From positions 1 to 27,112 of the forward strand of contig DAVD01000032.1 in assembly GCA_002505405.1 (NCBI GenBank): a stretch of DNA of 27,112 nt, in the 5' to 3' direction. This stretch comes from Candidatus Poseidonia alphae (GTDB taxonomy: Archaea > Thermoplasmatota > Poseidoniia > Poseidoniales > Poseidoniaceae). Below the pieces are notes generated by a model. That model was given only the letters and a program-made list of their open reading frames with translations, had not been told where the DNA came from and made no database searches. Both the position numbers and the translations under genes were made by a program. Shown piece after piece: positions 14,755 to 23,187 of the stretch (within the stretch, counting starts at the first letter, position 1; each line of letters begins with the position of its first letter).

Positions 14755-15581
14755 GCTTCCACCGGCAAGAGCAGTTCCGTTAGACGGGGAGCCATTGCCG
14801 GGTCTTCCAACTCTGACACAAACCGACGGGCGAGGAGTTCGGCAGCGTCGATGTTGCAGGCTGTATTGAGTTCTTCAACCGAGGCAAATACGCCTACTGA
14901 GTTGCGAGCCTCAACCATCTGTGCAGCCTTTTTCTTGCCGACATCAGGAAGCAACTCAAATCCATGGACCTTGAGTGAGATTGGGCCAGCCTTGTTGTAA
15001 AATTCATCTACGAAGTACGAAGCATGCTCTTCAACAAACATTTGCACGACAAGGGGCATGTCCATCTTGGCCATGTTTGACATTCGGTCGCGGCGAGCCA
15101 TTCCCAAGATGCTGACAACTTCCTTTCGTTGTGCACCGTCAAGGCCGATGTAAAGGCGCTGACTTGGAATCAGGAGTTCTCCTCCAGACTTGACCTTGAG
15201 TCGGCAGAAGCCAAGCGTCTTTTCGCTCATTGCGGTAACGACGTCTTCCTTGGTATCGTGTTCGATCACTCGTGCCCAGTCTTCACCGATGAGTGCCTTT
15301 GGACGTTCAGGCTTTGCTGGGCGTGGCCGTCCGCCTTGTTGTTGGCGTCCACCACGACGGTCGCCCCCTTGACGCCCCCCTTGGTTTCGTCCGGTTCGCT
15401 GGCCACCGCTGCGGTTTCCTTGTTGTTGGCGACCTTCAGACCGGCTGGGTTCTGGCTTCGGCTTAGGAACTTCTTTGCGTCCTTCAGCCGGGCGCGACAT
15501 CTTGTAAGAATCAGGACTTGTTTCCTTCTTCTTTGGAGCAGAAGGTGCGTTAATGTGGCGTCTTCGCCGAGGGTCAGTCAT
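14751..15581 (-). CDS. DUF655 RNA-binding-like protein with RG-rich extension
   Basis: The 276-residue protein has two parts. Residues about 93-276 are the archaeal DUF655 core: an S1/OB-like beta region (LGFCRLKVKSGGELLIPSQ) and a helix-hairpin-helix (FELLPDVGKKKAAQMVEAR, near 209-223). Residues about 25-92 are a disordered tract very rich in Arg, Gly and Gln, resembling RGG-type RNA-binding tails. DUF655 is of unknown exact function, but its constant place between rpoF and ksgA points to RNA or ribosome work. It starts 33 bases after rpoF and overlaps ksgA by four bases. Confidence 0.88.
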   Translation of the reverse strand: MTDPRRRRHINAPSAPKKKETSPDSYKMSRPAEGRKEVPKPKPEPSRSEGRQQQGNRSGGQRTGRNQGGRQGGDRRGGRQQQGGRPRPAKPERPKALIGEDWARVIEHDTKEDVVTAMSEKTLGFCRLKVKSGGELLIPSQRLYIGLDGAQRKEVVSILGMARRDRMSNMAKMDMPLVVQMFVEEHASYFVDEFYNKAGPISLKVHGFELLPDVGKKKAAQMVEARNSVGVFASVEELNTACNIDAAELLARRFVSELEDPAMAPRLTELLLPVEA

Positions 15582-15614
15582 AGGTATCGCCTCTACTTAA
15601 TGGGAAAATTTGCT

Positions 15615-15980
15615 TCATTCGGTAAAGCCAATGACTTGCTTTACAATATCGATAATCGCTGAAATTTCCGAGTCATCGATGGCGATGCGCTTGGAGCCGA
15701 GAACGGCTCGCACATCTTCGGGGTGAAGTGGGATGAGTTCGGCCAACTTTGCAGCGAGGCTTGGGTGCTTTGAGAGCGTTTCAACGTTGAGGAGAGCACT
15801 GCGCAGTTCTTCAAACATAGCGGGTTCAGTTCGGTAACCGTTGCGGATGTCACTTGCAGCCCATTCAGCATGTTGGAGTGCTGCTTTCTGCTCGTAACTG
15901 AGTTGTCCACGGCGGCCTTGAGCGTCCAGGAGCATGTCCCGGACGGTTGCGAAATCGAGAAATGTATCTTCTTCTGACAT
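15615..15980 (-). CDS. rpoF: DNA-directed RNA polymerase subunit F (Rpb4)
   Basis: A 121-residue helical protein in the family's usual length range. A short N-terminal segment (FLDFATVRDML) is followed by helices with LSYEQKAALQHAE, a HPSLAAKLAELIPLHPEDVRAVL segment (the HRDC-like region of Rpb4/RpoF) and a final helix (DDSEISAIIDIVKQVI). With subunit E (Rpb7) it forms the RNA polymerase stalk that binds emerging RNA. Its gene lies nine bases after L21e and before DUF655, the standard archaeal order, which strongly supports the call. Confidence 0.9.
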   Translation of the reverse strand: MSEEDTFLDFATVRDMLLDAQGRRGQLSYEQKAALQHAEWAASDIRNGYRTEPAMFEELRSALLNVETLSKHPSLAAKLAELIPLHPEDVRAVLGSKRIAIDDSEISAIIDIVKQVIGFTE

Positions 15981-15989
15981 GGTAATTCC

Positions 15990-16280
15990 TCACTCGAGTG
16001 GACGTAGGTGTTCTGCACGGGCAATGACCGTCTTTTGCATGTTGCCGTCCTTGACAGCAACAATCCAAGCGACGCCTTGGCGCTTCTGGATGAATCCGGT
16101 TCGGCCGTTGAAACGGCGATGAGGCATACCGCCTTGTTGTCCACCGTCAAGAACGATAGCAACTCGGTCGCCTTCTTCATAGTGGTGCATGACGCGGCGA
16201 ATGTTCAAGCGGCTTCGCTCGTTCTTTCGTCGTCGCAAGATGCTTCGAGTTCCTACGCGTTGTCCCTTGGATCGCTTCAT
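15990..16280 (-). CDS. rpl21e: 50S ribosomal protein L21e
   Basis: A 96-residue protein with a basic N-terminus (MKRSKGQRVGTRSILRR) and an SH3-like barrel containing YEEGDRVAIVLD, GGMPHRRFNGRTGFIQKRQG and a VARAEHL-like ending. GMPHRRFHG-type sequence is diagnostic of L21e. It is the first gene of the L21e-rpoF-DUF655-ksgA operon. A strong Shine-Dalgarno GGAAGGAGG (16289-16297, minus strand) lies eight bases before ATG 16280, so this mRNA is leadered, unlike several leaderless genes nearby. Confidence 0.95.
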   Translation of the reverse strand: MKRSKGQRVGTRSILRRRKNERSRLNIRRVMHHYEEGDRVAIVLDGGQQGGMPHRRFNGRTGFIQKRQGVAWIVAVKDGNMQKTVIARAEHLRPLE

Positions 16281-16348
16281 ATTGGTCGCCTCCTTCCGTC
16301 CGAATCAGCATAAGCGCATCTTCGGAGCATTTTGCCGACCGACCATCC

Positions 16349-16357
16349 CCATATAAG
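16349..16357 (-). promoter_or_regulatory. Likely promoter of the L21e-rpoF-DUF655-ksgA operon
   Basis: In the 118-base gap between the Pus10 stop and L21e start, the minus strand carries GCTTATATGG, with a TATA core at about 16350-16356. Transcription would start near 16327, leaving a leader of about 47 bases with a strong ribosome-binding site. A second A/T-rich stretch (GATATTTCG, near 16368-16376) is a less well-placed alternative. Confidence 0.5.
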
Positions 16358-16398
16358 CACCGCGACGAAATATCTCTGCACGACGAATGGGGTTTGGT

Positions 16399-18147
16399 TC
16401 AGTCTGCGTGAATATCTCCCACGTCCAACCACACGACGTTGCACTTGGCTTTGATGAGAGAGGCAATGGAAGGTTGGGTCCGTCCGCTATCCCCGTGTAC
16501 GGTTTCCTTGACGTAAGTTCCCGATTCACATCGCAGCGTGACCTCCACTTCACGAACGCCATCTTCGGCAATTTCAATGGTAGGGGGGTGAGCCTGGTAA
16601 ACCGTGCGCCGACGGATCAAATCAGCACGCCGATGGGCAACACGCTCCGGCGTTCTTTGAGCCAGTTTGACTCCGTTCAAATTCTCAATGACCTGAATGA
16701 TGGTCTCGTCATCGGGCAAATCAAAGGTCTTCGGGGCAGGCGGTAAAGCAGCGAGAATACGTTCAACGAGTTCCGCTTTCTTTCCGGTTTTCTTGAGTTC
16801 ATGCTTGACGGCAAGAGCAACCAATTCATCCTTTTTCATCGCTTTTAATTCATCCTCAGTCGGGCTAGCAGCAGGAACTTCAAGGACCGCTTCAAGAGGT
16901 TTGGTACGGTCGCTGTTCCGGTCCCCTCTTCGTTGGCGTCGTCGCTTCTTCGTACTTCGTGTTTGGACGTCTTCTTTGGTCAAATCCACGGGAGCCGTCA
17001 GCACTTCATATTCTGCTTCGTTCATGGGCTCCACGCGAAATCTGATGGTGTAGGATTTCTCGGCTGGTGTATCCTTGATTCGAACCACTTCACTGCGGGT
17101 TGAAGGGCGCATGGAGGTGATTTCAACCGAGCCTTCTGCAAGACTGTTGATGCGATCCATCATCACTTGAGGGTCAACGGAGCGTTTCCGTGGATTTTTG
17201 AATTCAATGACGAAGGGCCGGCCACGCCCCATACAACGGACGTCAATGTCTTCTCGCCCCATTCCGTGAAACGAATGTTCGTTGGCTTCAAACAGTTCAA
17301 GGAGGGGATTTCCAATCAAGTCCTGAACGCTTCGCTTGTACTGCAATCCAGTTTCATCACAGCGCTTGCATCCGCGTCCTTTGCATGCGCGGCAAGGCCA
17401 GCGAGTTTGCGGGATTCCACGTTCTAATTTCTTGTAGCGCCCGTAAACATAGACCGCACGAATATCCAAATCTACAGTAAGCGTGAGGACATCGATAAGC
17501 GCCAATACATCGGGCTTATCGTTGACCAATTCAATGCCTCCAAGTCGTTCATTGAGGCGGCGACAAATTTGCGCAACCAAGGAACTCTTGAGCGGGTCTG
17601 AACCACCAGCGCCGTATTGCTTTCTCATCACGTCCTCGCCTTCGGTTTGGTCCTTGGGGAAACGTGCACCGAGTTGCAATCGCTTCAATTCATAGGGTTT
17701 GAGCGCATCATAAATGATGTCTGCGAGCAAATCCACTTCCTCGAATAGATTTTCACAAAACGGACAAAGCGGTATCTCTTCACGAGCGGATGAAAGATGG
17801 CTGTCACGCTCAAGAACTGAAGCTCGGACTTCCTCGCCCGATTCTTCAAGAGATTGTCCAAATCGCTTTTTTCCACCCACGCGCCCGAGGCACGCATCAC
17901 ATGTTCCAAGGCGCACCAGGTGCTTGTGACCGGCCGGCGAAGGGGCGCGTGGAATTTCTTCCATATGGGAGTCGAGTTGGTCGTCAAACGCAAGGTCACC
18001 AACTTCGGGATTCACATCATCCTGTGCTGGTGCTGCGTCTTCATCGTCCCACAGTGAATAGTCGGTTTCTCCAAATCCTGCATCCGCGTATTTCATCCAA
18101 TCTTCTTCGTCGTCCTCATCGGGCCGCGTGCCTTCGTTATCGGTCAT
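16399..18147 (-). CDS. pus10: tRNA pseudouridine synthase Pus10 with SAP-like insertion
   Basis: The 582-residue protein follows archaeal Pus10: N-terminal zinc cysteines (CDAC near 82 and CPFC near 128), a WPCRACKGRGCKRC segment, the catalytic REDIDVRCMGRGRPFVIEF (catalytic Asp near residue 299) and the C-terminal LAQRTPERVAHRRADLIRRR and HGDSGRTQPSIASL motifs. It makes pseudouridine 54 and 55 in the T-arm of tRNA. A very acidic N-terminal stretch and a segment at about 430-466 (MKKDELVALAVKHELKKTGK) resembling a SAP nucleic-acid-binding motif, inserted before the final motifs, make it longer than usual. ATG 18147 is chosen over GTG 18159. It lies upstream of the L21e operon, which has its own promoter. 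Confidence 0.92.
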   Translation of the reverse strand: MTDNEGTRPDEDDEEDWMKYADAGFGETDYSLWDDEDAAPAQDDVNPEVGDLAFDDQLDSHMEEIPRAPSPAGHKHLVRLGTCDACLGRVGGKKRFGQSLEESGEEVRASVLERDSHLSSAREEIPLCPFCENLFEEVDLLADIIYDALKPYELKRLQLGARFPKDQTEGEDVMRKQYGAGGSDPLKSSLVAQICRRLNERLGGIELVNDKPDVLALIDVLTLTVDLDIRAVYVYGRYKKLERGIPQTRWPCRACKGRGCKRCDETGLQYKRSVQDLIGNPLLELFEANEHSFHGMGREDIDVRCMGRGRPFVIEFKNPRKRSVDPQVMMDRINSLAEGSVEITSMRPSTRSEVVRIKDTPAEKSYTIRFRVEPMNEAEYEVLTAPVDLTKEDVQTRSTKKRRRQRRGDRNSDRTKPLEAVLEVPAASPTEDELKAMKKDELVALAVKHELKKTGKKAELVERILAALPPAPKTFDLPDDETIIQVIENLNGVKLAQRTPERVAHRRADLIRRRTVYQAHPPTIEIAEDGVREVEVTLRCESGTYVKETVHGDSGRTQPSIASLIKAKCNVVWLDVGDIHAD

Positions 18148-18230
18148 AATTCTCACCACTCTACCGGGGTCAACCCCAAGGACAGCAAACAGTCGGCAGG
18201 CTCAACCCTTGATGAAGGCACCGATGAAAC

Positions 18231-21200
18231 TCATTCTTCTTCATCGGATTTGTTTTTTGATGGAGCGATGAGTCCCAATGCAGCCGTCGTTAAGATCAGG
18301 CTGGCCAATAAGGAGAGGGCGATCATCGCAGCGGAAAAGATTCCGAAGTTGCTGAACAGACCCATTGGAGAAAGAGCGATGACGGCAAAGCCGGCGATGT
18401 CTGAACTTGCTGAGCCGAGCAAGGCCAATCCGCATGCCCCACCGACTGCGGCGAGTGCATCATTGTGCGATTCACCGTTTTCTCTTCCCTCGCGATAGCG
18501 TTCTGTGACGTGGATGCAGTAGTCAATGCCAACTCCCAATGAGATGGTAGCAATGGTCACGGTGACAATGTTTAGAGAAGAACCCGCAACATACATCAAA
18601 CCGTACAGCCAAACCACCACCAAGAGAATCGGAACAAAGGTCACAGCGGCCTGCTTTGGGGAACGGAATCCAACGGTGAGGCATCCGAACACAAAGACGG
18701 AGCCAAGAATGAGGGACGATTGCATTTCATCCTGCATGGCGGTCGAGGCTGTGAAACGCGTAATGGGTCTGCCGGTGAGCATAACCCACGTCAGAGGTTT
18801 GTCTTCTTCGGTTTCACCGCGTTCTTCATAGGTTCCACTTGAGAGATTGGTAAAGACCTCAAGGTCCCTCCAAACCTCAGCAACTCCGCCTCTCATTCCA
18901 GGGAAGTCCTCAGGCGAGGTCATACCGAATCGAATTTGCATCATGTCGTAGCGGGCGGGTTCATCGTTGACGTCCAACCAAGGTTGGCTGCTGTTCAGTT
19001 GGGTGACAGGCATGATGTACAGTTGAACGATACTTGGAGGGATGTCAGGGATTGGCCCCACGCCAGGAACGCCGTAAATGGAGAGGAATCCGTAGAAGAA
19101 TGCGAGGCAATCTCGGTCGGTTGTGTCCACCAGTGGGCCATTTCCTGCAAGAGAACAGTTCATCCCGTGGCCTTCGGTATCAGGTTCCCATCCAGCGGCT
19201 TCAAAGGGCGTACTGTTCAAGACCAAACTGCCTTGAGCAGCAAAGACCATCTCGTCAAGAGCGAGGATGTCAATGGTTCCGTCGGGTTGCCTGGTGATCT
19301 TGTTCGGGACGCCTTCTGGAAGAGCATCCATTTCCTGACGGAATACGTCAATGGCAGCAAAGACATCGGGGTCGAGAACATCGCCCATGATGAGGAGGTT
19401 TGCAGGTTCACCTTCATCGGCAAAACGCTTGCTAATCTGGTCAACTCCAATGGCGAAATCCGACCGTTCGTCGAGAAAGTCCTCAACCGCAAAATCCCCT
19501 TCGAGTTGGGCCATCCCGTAGGCAGCTGGGATGGTGAGCAATAGAGCCACTGAAGTGATGAGAAGAGCCGTCTTCCGTTGTCCTGAACCGTGAGTGACCC
19601 TTCGCAGCCAGTCGGGATTCACCAACGATTTTATTTCCTTTTCATCGCTCTTCAAGGCTCGCTTTGCCAACCAGTCGTCAACGCTCACGCGGATGATTGG
19701 CGACCACATCCCAGTCAACACAAAGGCAGCGAAGATTCCCAACGCCGCTTCAATTCCAAACGAACGGAGGGCTGCGATGTCGCTGAACAGGTTGGCTGCA
19801 AAGGCCGCCATCGTTGTGATGGAAGTGAGGGTGATGGCTCGCCCCACTCTTGAGAGCGTGATGTTTCCGGCTTCTTCGGAAGATTTCCCAGCAGCCCGTT
19901 CTTCCTTGTAGCGATGCAGAGCATGCAAGGCATCGTCAATGCCCAAAGCCAAGACGAGAATCGGTAACAAATTCGAGAATTGTGACCGTGCGATAAGACT
20001 CAGGCCAAACCAGCCTGTCGCTGTCGCAAAGTGCCCGATGAGTCCTTGCATCCAAAGCAGCGCTGCCCCCAGCGCAACCATGACGATCGCAACATCCGAC
20101 CATCGTCGTAAACTAACGTACAGCAGAGCAACGATGGCGAAACCCATGAGGACGATGAGGCCAGCACTTGACTGCAACTCCCGATTGACTTCGACGTTGA
20201 CGCCTTGCCCGAGAAGCAACGTTACCGTTGCTCGGTCATGACTGCGTAGAAGTCCTTCAAGGTCCATGAAAGACCATTCGGTTGAACATCCGGCTCCTTC
20301 GTTTTGCAATTCAGCACATTTGGCTTCTGTATATTGCGGTGGATGAAGGACGAGTTGTCCGTCCGCGAGGCGGTAGCCACCCACGCGGAAGCCTTCATCG
20401 GTGAATTGGACCTTTTTCTCTTGGTGTGCCTCTTTCCATACGACTTCCCAACCCATGGCCTCAAGTTTGGTTCGGTCAAGTTGTACCAAGAGCCACGTTG
20501 ATGACGCTGTCCATCGACCCTTGCCCCAAAGTGCATTTTCCCACGTCCCATTGCCCGTCAAAACGCCCGAGATAGGCCCCTCTTGGAAGGCGGTGTAATC
20601 GGCTTTGAACCCGCGGTCAAGCGAGAGCCAGCGCAGGAAGTTGTTGTCCGATGCTTCTGCCATTCGGTGTGCGGCCATGTCGATGTGAGCCTGAGTCACG
20701 TTTTCATCGTCAAACTCAAGGCAATCGAGTGGAAAACAGTCCGTCCAGTTTGCAGGTGGTTCGGTCACGACCCCTAAGGCTGTGAGTCCGGGTTGGGTGA
20801 GGATAGAGGTGCCGTTCATGAATCCACGAAAATGGTCCGAAAGTGAAATTGCTCCTGGGGCTTGGTGGCCCGTAACGTCGTTGACAAGGGGCTTGAGAGC
20901 AGGCGCCAGAGCGTGTTGATTCACGAGGTCAACTTTGCTATCAATTTCTTGGAGCAACGTGAGATTGAGGATGCCTCCAGTTGGCGCATCAATACCACCC
21001 CATGGCTCTCCCGCAGCGAGCATTTCGGTTGGAGGGACGAGCGAAGCGTAGTCGGGAGCCCCGTCTTCCATCCTTGGTACCGGCTGCCACGATTCAATGG
21101 GCGGAACTTGGGTGGGATCGCGTGCAGAAACAAGGAACCCCAAAATGATCTCAGAATTAGGAAATTCATCGTCAATTACGGTTTGGGCGGTAAGTTCGGG

Positions 21201-21350
21201 TGATTCCATTTCATACGATTCCATGTCGATGGGTTGCAGGGCCGTCATCGCTCCGGGAATCATGAGCAGGGTGAGTAAAAATATGGCGATGTGGACGCTT
21301 TTCCGACGATGCAGCAACCATGCTGCCAGTCGATCATATCGTCGTTCCAT
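18231..21350 (-). CDS. RND/MMPL-superfamily transporter
   Basis: A 1039-residue membrane protein with two similar halves. Each has one helix (near 17-37 and 597-617), a large loop outside the membrane (about 40-390 and 620-885) and a cluster of five helices. Each cluster contains the superfamily's conserved acidic signature: GIDDALHALHRYKEER near 470 and GVGIDYCIHVTERYREGR near 939. This is the layout of RND exporters of the MMPL and sterol-sensing kind, which move lipids or other hydrophobic compounds using proton flow. Several Cys in the loops could form disulfides. Substrate is unknown. It is a single gene with a TATA-like TATTTAAT about 60 bases upstream, divergent from the HNH gene. Confidence 0.9.
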   Translation of the reverse strand: MERRYDRLAAWLLHRRKSVHIAIFLLTLLMIPGAMTALQPIDMESYEMESPELTAQTVIDDEFPNSEIILGFLVSARDPTQVPPIESWQPVPRMEDGAPDYASLVPPTEMLAAGEPWGGIDAPTGGILNLTLLQEIDSKVDLVNQHALAPALKPLVNDVTGHQAPGAISLSDHFRGFMNGTSILTQPGLTALGVVTEPPANWTDCFPLDCLEFDDENVTQAHIDMAAHRMAEASDNNFLRWLSLDRGFKADYTAFQEGPISGVLTGNGTWENALWGKGRWTASSTWLLVQLDRTKLEAMGWEVVWKEAHQEKKVQFTDEGFRVGGYRLADGQLVLHPPQYTEAKCAELQNEGAGCSTEWSFMDLEGLLRSHDRATVTLLLGQGVNVEVNRELQSSAGLIVLMGFAIVALLYVSLRRWSDVAIVMVALGAALLWMQGLIGHFATATGWFGLSLIARSQFSNLLPILVLALGIDDALHALHRYKEERAAGKSSEEAGNITLSRVGRAITLTSITTMAAFAANLFSDIAALRSFGIEAALGIFAAFVLTGMWSPIIRVSVDDWLAKRALKSDEKEIKSLVNPDWLRRVTHGSGQRKTALLITSVALLLTIPAAYGMAQLEGDFAVEDFLDERSDFAIGVDQISKRFADEGEPANLLIMGDVLDPDVFAAIDVFRQEMDALPEGVPNKITRQPDGTIDILALDEMVFAAQGSLVLNSTPFEAAGWEPDTEGHGMNCSLAGNGPLVDTTDRDCLAFFYGFLSIYGVPGVGPIPDIPPSIVQLYIMPVTQLNSSQPWLDVNDEPARYDMMQIRFGMTSPEDFPGMRGGVAEVWRDLEVFTNLSSGTYEERGETEEDKPLTWVMLTGRPITRFTASTAMQDEMQSSLILGSVFVFGCLTVGFRSPKQAAVTFVPILLVVVWLYGLMYVAGSSLNIVTVTIATISLGVGIDYCIHVTERYREGRENGESHNDALAAVGGACGLALLGSASSDIAGFAVIALSPMGLFSNFGIFSAAMIALSLLASLILTTAALGLIAPSKNKSDEEE

Positions 21351-21404
21351 GGACGAAACTCGGAGGCTTCACCTTTTGAAGTGATGTTTTTTCAAACTTT
21401 CCTT

Positions 21405-21416
21405 TCATTAAATAGA
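21405..21416. promoter_or_regulatory. TATA-like element between divergent RND and HNH genes
   Basis: ATTAAATA at 21407-21414 reads TATTTAAT on the other strand, so it can serve as box A in either direction. It is about 60 bases from the RND ATG (21350) and about 70 from the HNH GTG (21480), giving leaders of about 35-45 bases. Inferred from sequence only. Confidence 0.4.
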
Positions 21417-21479
21417 CTCATCCTGCACAGAGTTCAATGACTGCCCGCGAGGGTAGACGGTTCCCAACGGTGATGTTCT

Positions 21480-23093
21480 GTGGATTTGGCTGTGCGTTAC
21501 AAGGAACAATTGTCTTCAGCGAGGCAGTTTTTGAGCGTATCAGGGAAAGCAAAAAACGGTACTTCTATCAACGATGGCAGAGAGCTCACATTGTTGAAAA
21601 ACAGAGCACAATGTCCACACTGCGGGATTCAATTTGAGGGTGGGAACCATAACACCGAGCACATCCATCCAAGGGCACTTGGAGGGGAAAATACCGATCA
21701 TAACAGGATTCAGTTTTGTCTTGCTTGCAACAACGCAAGAAACCTCGTCATGCAAGCCATTCTCGGCCATCCACCTTACTTCAAAAATTATCCCGGAAAC
21801 TGGGCCATGGTGGAAGAATACTTGCTTTGGTCTGAACTGTCCATCGATGATGGACTATCAGCCGGCAGTCAAGTGGATTTAATCCATCAAAAGTTCCTCA
21901 TGTACCGTTTCTCAGGACGCCAACTACCAGCACAACTTATCAACGCATACGGACGGTTTTCATCATGGAAGAAGGGAGATTTACCAAATTACAAACAGGG
22001 TACTCGTCAGAGGATGGAAAGAAAGCAGAACATTCCCCAAAAAGTGAAGAGGAAAGGGATGTTCATCTCCGTACTTGACCGCCTTTTTGGATACAATGTC
22101 AATCAAGAGCCCCCGAAAGTGAAATCGATTGCGACTGCTCAGCCCGCCGCCGTTCAGAACCAAACCGAACAAAAAACAACGCTGCGTGACAAAGAGGTTG
22201 TTGCCGCTGAACAAAGTGACAATGTTTTGAAGTCCAAATTGACCCAGCGCCCAATGACGGAATTCCGTTCTGTGGTTCTCTCTTTTCTAACCGCAACCCC
22301 TATCACGATCTCTCATCTTGGAGATCACGTTAAGGATTACATGAATACTCAGGGAATGTCAGGTTCGACAACAACAGATTTCCTGAATCTATACGGCTTA
22401 CCAAAAGGCCTGAAAAAAGCCCTCGAAACTCACCTTGCAGAAGAGGTCATGATCTCTGGGGTATCCCCTAAGCACGAAGTTGCACGAACCATTTCCTCAA
22501 GTATACGGGCCAATGAATCAATTCATCGTTCTATTGAAGAATTCCGGACAATCATTCTCTCCTTTCTCACTACCGAACCAATTCAGATCGCTGAAATTGG
22601 AAAGAAAATTGTCGCCTACATGGAGGGTCAAGGGATCTCAGAAAGAACAACGACCGACTTTTTGAAACTCTTTGGCCTTCCAAGAGGGATGAAAAAAGCC
22701 ATCCAAGAACATCTTTCTGAAAAGGTAATCATCACGGGCTCCTCTCCAAAGTTTGAGGTGGCAAAAATTTCAGAAGGCACAGAGGGTCCGGCCAACACAC
22801 AACCATCTCCGGAAGAACTCTTGGAATCTTGGCGGTCCGCAGTGATTGAAGGTCATGAACGCGGAACCCCGATAGATTTTGGAGTCTTTTGGGGTCTCAT
22901 TTCGGGGGAACAAAAACGCTCGGGCCAAACATGGACGCATTTCCTGGCCCCCTTTGGAGTGAATTCCAAAGGGCCAATTCCTAAAAAGGTTAGACAATTG
23001 CTTGACCTAACTCAACTGAATTATTCAATTGAGGGCGAGGTGCCCAATCAAACGGTTATTTTAGATTCTACACCGATGGGCGAAGAGGAGTAG
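21480..23093 (+). CDS. HNH-nuclease protein with a repeated unknown C-terminal module
   Basis: The 537-residue protein begins (GTG 21480; an in-frame TGA lies at 21471) with an HNH domain: C45-x2-C48, the EHIHPRALGG core (E60-H61, H63), N75, and C80-x2-C83 followed by NNARN. This matches zinc-bound HNH endonucleases. After a helical region and a low-complexity linker come two 74-residue copies of one module (261-334 and 354-427), identical at 42 of 74 positions, with TTTDFL and GLPKG/GLPRG cores and ending in SPKxEV. A third, weak copy may lie at about 451-528 (TWTHFLAPFG). The module looks like a small winged-helix or LOTUS-like fold but I cannot name it. Probably a DNA-cutting protein guided by its C-terminal modules; defence is one possible role. 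Confidence 0.75.
   Translation: MDLAVRYKEQLSSARQFLSVSGKAKNGTSINDGRELTLLKNRAQCPHCGIQFEGGNHNTEHIHPRALGGENTDHNRIQFCLACNNARNLVMQAILGHPPYFKNYPGNWAMVEEYLLWSELSIDDGLSAGSQVDLIHQKFLMYRFSGRQLPAQLINAYGRFSSWKKGDLPNYKQGTRQRMERKQNIPQKVKRKGMFISVLDRLFGYNVNQEPPKVKSIATAQPAAVQNQTEQKTTLRDKEVVAAEQSDNVLKSKLTQRPMTEFRSVVLSFLTATPITISHLGDHVKDYMNTQGMSGSTTTDFLNLYGLPKGLKKALETHLAEEVMISGVSPKHEVARTISSSIRANESIHRSIEEFRTIILSFLTTEPIQIAEIGKKIVAYMEGQGISERTTTDFLKLFGLPRGMKKAIQEHLSEKVIITGSSPKFEVAKISEGTEGPANTQPSPEELLESWRSAVIEGHERGTPIDFGVFWGLISGEQKRSGQTWTHFLAPFGVNSKGPIPKKVRQLLDLTQLNYSIEGEVPNQTVILDSTPMGEEE
22260..22703 (+). repeat. Internal duplicated coding module of the HNH protein
   Basis: Two coding units, 22260-22481 and 22539-22760, each encode 74 residues aligned without gaps at 57% identity. 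DNA identity is clearly lower than protein similarity, which points to an old duplication kept by selection. The interval given covers the first unit and most of the second. Confidence 0.7.
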
Positions 23094-23137
23094 ACGTTAA
23101 CAAGAGGTGTTTACGCTGTTGTATGAACGCTGGCAAA

Positions 23138-23151
23138 CCTATTATGAACGG
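23138..23151 (+). promoter_or_regulatory. 14-bp element upstream of mscS
   Basis: CCTATTATGAACGG ends 36 bases before the mscS ATG. It matches 13 of 14 bases of the element at 25198-25211, which is the same distance from the next large gene. An extra TATGAACG lies 21 bases upstream (23122-23129), two helical turns away. It overlaps the expected box A position, so it may be core promoter plus operator. Confidence 0.45.
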
Positions 23152-23187
23152 GTCAATATCCATGTCATAGAGCACGAGGCGTAGAAC

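Noticed and set aside
16281..16398. Possible tRNA or small RNA gene in the gap upstream of L21e
   Set aside because: No cloverleaf could be folded by eye; the gap is explained by a TATA box and ribosome-binding site.
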